A program made the position numbers and the translations under genes. Shown here in pieces: positions 62,131 through 64,000 of a DNA stretch of 64,000 nt. The notes beneath the pieces were generated by a model. It was given only the letters and a program-made list of their open reading frames with translations. It was not told the DNA's origin and did not search any database. Position 1 is the first letter of the stretch; every line of letters starts with the position of its first letter. Source of the DNA: Methanosarcina barkeri 3 (GTDB taxonomy: Archaea; Halobacteriota; Methanosarcinia; Methanosarcinales; Methanosarcinaceae); contig NZ_CP009517.1 of assembly GCF_000970305.1 (NCBI RefSeq), forward strand, positions 2,790,001 to 2,854,000. The letters are read 5' to 3'.

Positions 62131-64000
62131 TTATTTTTTCTTCACCGAATCCCGCAGAAACTTATGCAAAATTCCGCCGTTCATGTAATATTCGATTTCC
62201 ACAGCCGAATCCAGCCTCAAGGTTACCTGGAACTGAACTTCGTCGCCATTTTCGTCCTTTGCCCTTACTGTAAGTTCTCCATGAGGCTCCATGTATTCAA
62301 TACCCAGAATATCATAGCTTTCCTTTCCTGTTAGACCCAGAGTGTCGGCATTCTCGCCTTCTTTGAACTGCAACGGAAGAACTCCCATCCCGACAAGGTT
62401 GCTTCTGTGTATACGCTCGAAAGACTCAGCAATAACTGCTTTAACTCCGAGCAGGAATGTACCTTTGGCTGCCCAGTCCCTGGAACTGCCTGTCCCATAT
62501 TCCCTTCCTGCAATAACGATCAGAGGAGTATTATTTTCCGCATAAAGCATAGATGCATCATAAATAGGAATTCCCTCGCAGAGCTCCTCAGGGAAGTCTT
62601 CTTTCCGAGAATGGTATACGGTCCACCCTCCTTCTCTGTCCACGAGCCTGTTCCTGAGCCGAATATTCCCGAAGGTTCCACGCATCATTACCTCATGATT
62701 ACCCCTTCTGGACCCATAAGAATTGAAATCTTCCGGGCTCACACCCCAGGAAATCAGGTACCTGCCTGCAGGACTATCTGAAGGAATATCCCCTGCAGGA
62801 GAAATATGGTCCGTGGTAATGCTGTCCCCGAAAAGAGCCAGAACTCTTGCACTCTTTATATCTTCAGGTGAAGGTGGAGCAAGTGGGAAATCCATGAAGT
62901 ACGGAGGCTCCTGAATATATGTGGACATTGGGTTCCAATCATAGAGAGTACCTGTCGGGGCTTCCAGTTCTTTCCAGCGTTTAGGGCCCTCCAGAGCGCC
63001 TGAATACTCTTTTTCGAACATTGAAGGTTTGATGCTGTTCTTTTCGGCATTCTTTATCTCCTCCTCTGCAGGCCAGATGTCCTTGAGGTAAACCGGGTGC
63101 CCGTTGGGATCATAAGCAAGAGGATCGTTTTCGAGGTTGATATTCACAGTACCTGCGATTGCATAAGCCACAACAAGAGGCGGAGAAGCAAGGAAGTTTG
63201 CTTTGACAAGCGGATTAATTCTTCCTTCGAAGTTTCGGTTTCCGCTGAGCACGGCTGCAACAGTAAGGTCATTTTCCTGAATCTCTTGTGAGACTTTCTC
63301 AGGTAAAGGCCCGCTGTTCCCTATACAGGTTGTACAGCCGTACCCAACCTGGTGGAAACCGAGAGCTTCAAGATAGGGCAAAAGGCCTGCAGCTTTCAGA
63401 TACTCTGTCGCTACCCTTGAGCCTGGTGAGAGACTTGTTTTTACAAAAGGCTTGACGTGCAGGCCCTTTTCTACAGCCTTTTTTGCTAGCAGTCCGGCTC
63501 CTATCAGAACTGAGGGATTTGAGGTATTGGTACAGGAAGTAATTGCTGCAATTACTACGGAGCCGTGTGTTACCCTGAAGGCCTTCTCAAGAACTCCTGC
63601 TTTTTCCTCTTCTGCAACAGGAGTTTCAGGTTCCTCTACGGGTGTCCCTCCGTCTTCTATCCAGCGCTGGTAGGCAGGATCCTGGGAAAGTCCAAGTCCT
63701 GACTCTTTCTTTCGGATAAATGTCTGCCGCATAGTTTCACGGTAGTTTTCAGGCACTTCACTTAAGAAGAGCTGGTCCTGAGGACGTTTTGGACCTGCAA
63801 GGGAAGGTTTTACCGTGCTCATATCAAGTTCAAGGGTAGTGCTGAAGACAGGGTCAGGCTTGTGAGTCGAATAGAGAAGACCCTGGGCTTCCAGATACCT
63901 TTTCACAAGGTCAACCTGATCTTCACTCCTGCCAGTTCTTCGCAGGTAATCAAGAGTCTCATCGTCAGGCGGGAAAATTCCAAGAGTTGCACCATATTCA
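62131..64000 (-). CDS. acnA: Aconitate hydratase, AcnA type (5' end outside window)
   Basis: At least 623 residues are visible; the frame is still open at the window edge (EYGATLGIFPPDDETLDYLR), so the first ~270 residues are missing. The GTG at 63906 is internal. Cluster cysteines lie in TSCTNTSNPSVL and YGCTTCIGNSGPL; further conserved parts are GDSITTDHISPAG, NSYGSRRGNHEVMMRGTFGN and GREYGTGSSRDWAAKG in the swivel domain. Converts citrate to isocitrate, working with the citrate synthase downstream. Full length of the monomeric bacterial-type AcnA is about 900 residues. A 15-bp terminator hairpin follows the stop. Confidence 0.95.
   Translation of the reverse strand, partial: EYGATLGIFPPDDETLDYLRRTGRSEDQVDLVKRYLEAQGLLYSTHKPDPVFSTTLELDMSTVKPSLAGPKRPQDQLFLSEVPENYRETMRQTFIRKKESGLGLSQDPAYQRWIEDGGTPVEEPETPVAEEEKAGVLEKAFRVTHGSVVIAAITSCTNTSNPSVLIGAGLLAKKAVEKGLHVKPFVKTSLSPGSRVATEYLKAAGLLPYLEALGFHQVGYGCTTCIGNSGPLPEKVSQEIQENDLTVAAVLSGNRNFEGRINPLVKANFLASPPLVVAYAIAGTVNINLENDPLAYDPNGHPVYLKDIWPAEEEIKNAEKNSIKPSMFEKEYSGALEGPKRWKELEAPTGTLYDWNPMSTYIQEPPYFMDFPLAPPSPEDIKSARVLALFGDSITTDHISPAGDIPSDSPAGRYLISWGVSPEDFNSYGSRRGNHEVMMRGTFGNIRLRNRLVDREGGWTVYHSRKEDFPEELCEGIPIYDASMLYAENNTPLIVIAGREYGTGSSRDWAAKGTFLLGVKAVIAESFERIHRSNLVGMGVLPLQFKEGENADTLGLTGKESYDILGIEYMEPHGELTVRAKDENGDEVQFQVTLRLDSAVEIEYYMNGGILHKFLRDSVKKK

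Overview
The window reads as a chromosomal segment of a Methanosarcina species (methanogenic archaeon). The diagnostic genes are a methanol methyltransferase/corrinoid pair (mtaB, mtaC) beside two Msr-type regulators, the archaeal anhydromevalonate-phosphate operon (UbiD-like decarboxylase plus both aconitase X subunits), 2-amino-3,7-dideoxy-D-threo-hept-6-ulosonate synthase, 8-iron ferredoxins, an Isf-type iron-sulfur flavoprotein, a family 6 hypoxanthine-DNA glycosylase, and an acidic surface protein with an in-frame UAG codon. Genes are well spaced, with long AT-rich gaps, many intergenic tandem repeats and TATA-type promoters. The species cannot be fixed from the sequence alone.

Layout. 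1-6.4 kb: end of an aldo/keto reductase, larB and larC (nickel-pincer cofactor), asd, a ferredoxin, a small winged-helix protein and a CobW-type GTPase. 6.4-7.9 kb: a composite palindromic repeat and a probable small RNA gene. 7.9-11.6 kb: a radical SAM enzyme and an IS110-family insertion sequence with a candidate bridge RNA. 11.7-22.4 kb: ADH synthase, a dUTPase-like enzyme, surface proteins, an iron-sulfur flavoprotein, an ABC-type permease, MsrB and a HAD phosphatase, with two decayed or frameshifted genes. 22.4-29 kb: the methanol locus, with mtaCB on the minus strand behind a structured leader and two Msr regulators on the plus strand. 29-32 kb: hypoxanthine-DNA glycosylase, a second ferredoxin and a SWIM zinc-finger protein.

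32.2-43.7 kb is a cell-surface block on the minus strand: three TasA/CalY-like secreted proteins, two type I signal peptidases and a DUF5305 protein, then a DUF7344 winged-helix membrane protein and the membrane platform and ATPase of a type IV pilus/Tad-like machine. 44-52.5 kb: a methyltransferase, a SufS-like cysteine desulfurase with a small basic partner, a DUF531 protein, a PKD/beta-propeller surface protein, a GNAT enzyme and larE. 52.8-59.9 kb, plus strand: phosphoglucosamine/phosphomannomutase, the three-gene anhydromevalonate operon, an M50 protease and a B12-binding-type radical SAM protein. 60.6-64 kb, minus strand: citrate synthase and a cut-off aconitase, the entry to the partial oxidative TCA branch leading to 2-oxoglutarate.

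Points most worth following: (i) the UAG codon inside the TasA-like gene at 34877, with downstream sequence that continues an internal protein repeat; (ii) a minus-strand RNA gene at 7141-7325 with promoter, closing stem and T-rich end in register; (iii) a large stem-loop directly upstream of the IS110 recombinase, where a bridge RNA is expected; (iv) a modular palindromic repeat present five times; (v) possible A-B-A'-B' pairing upstream of larB; (vi) two genes whose N-termini lack any canonical start codon but follow a GGGGGT ribosome-binding site.
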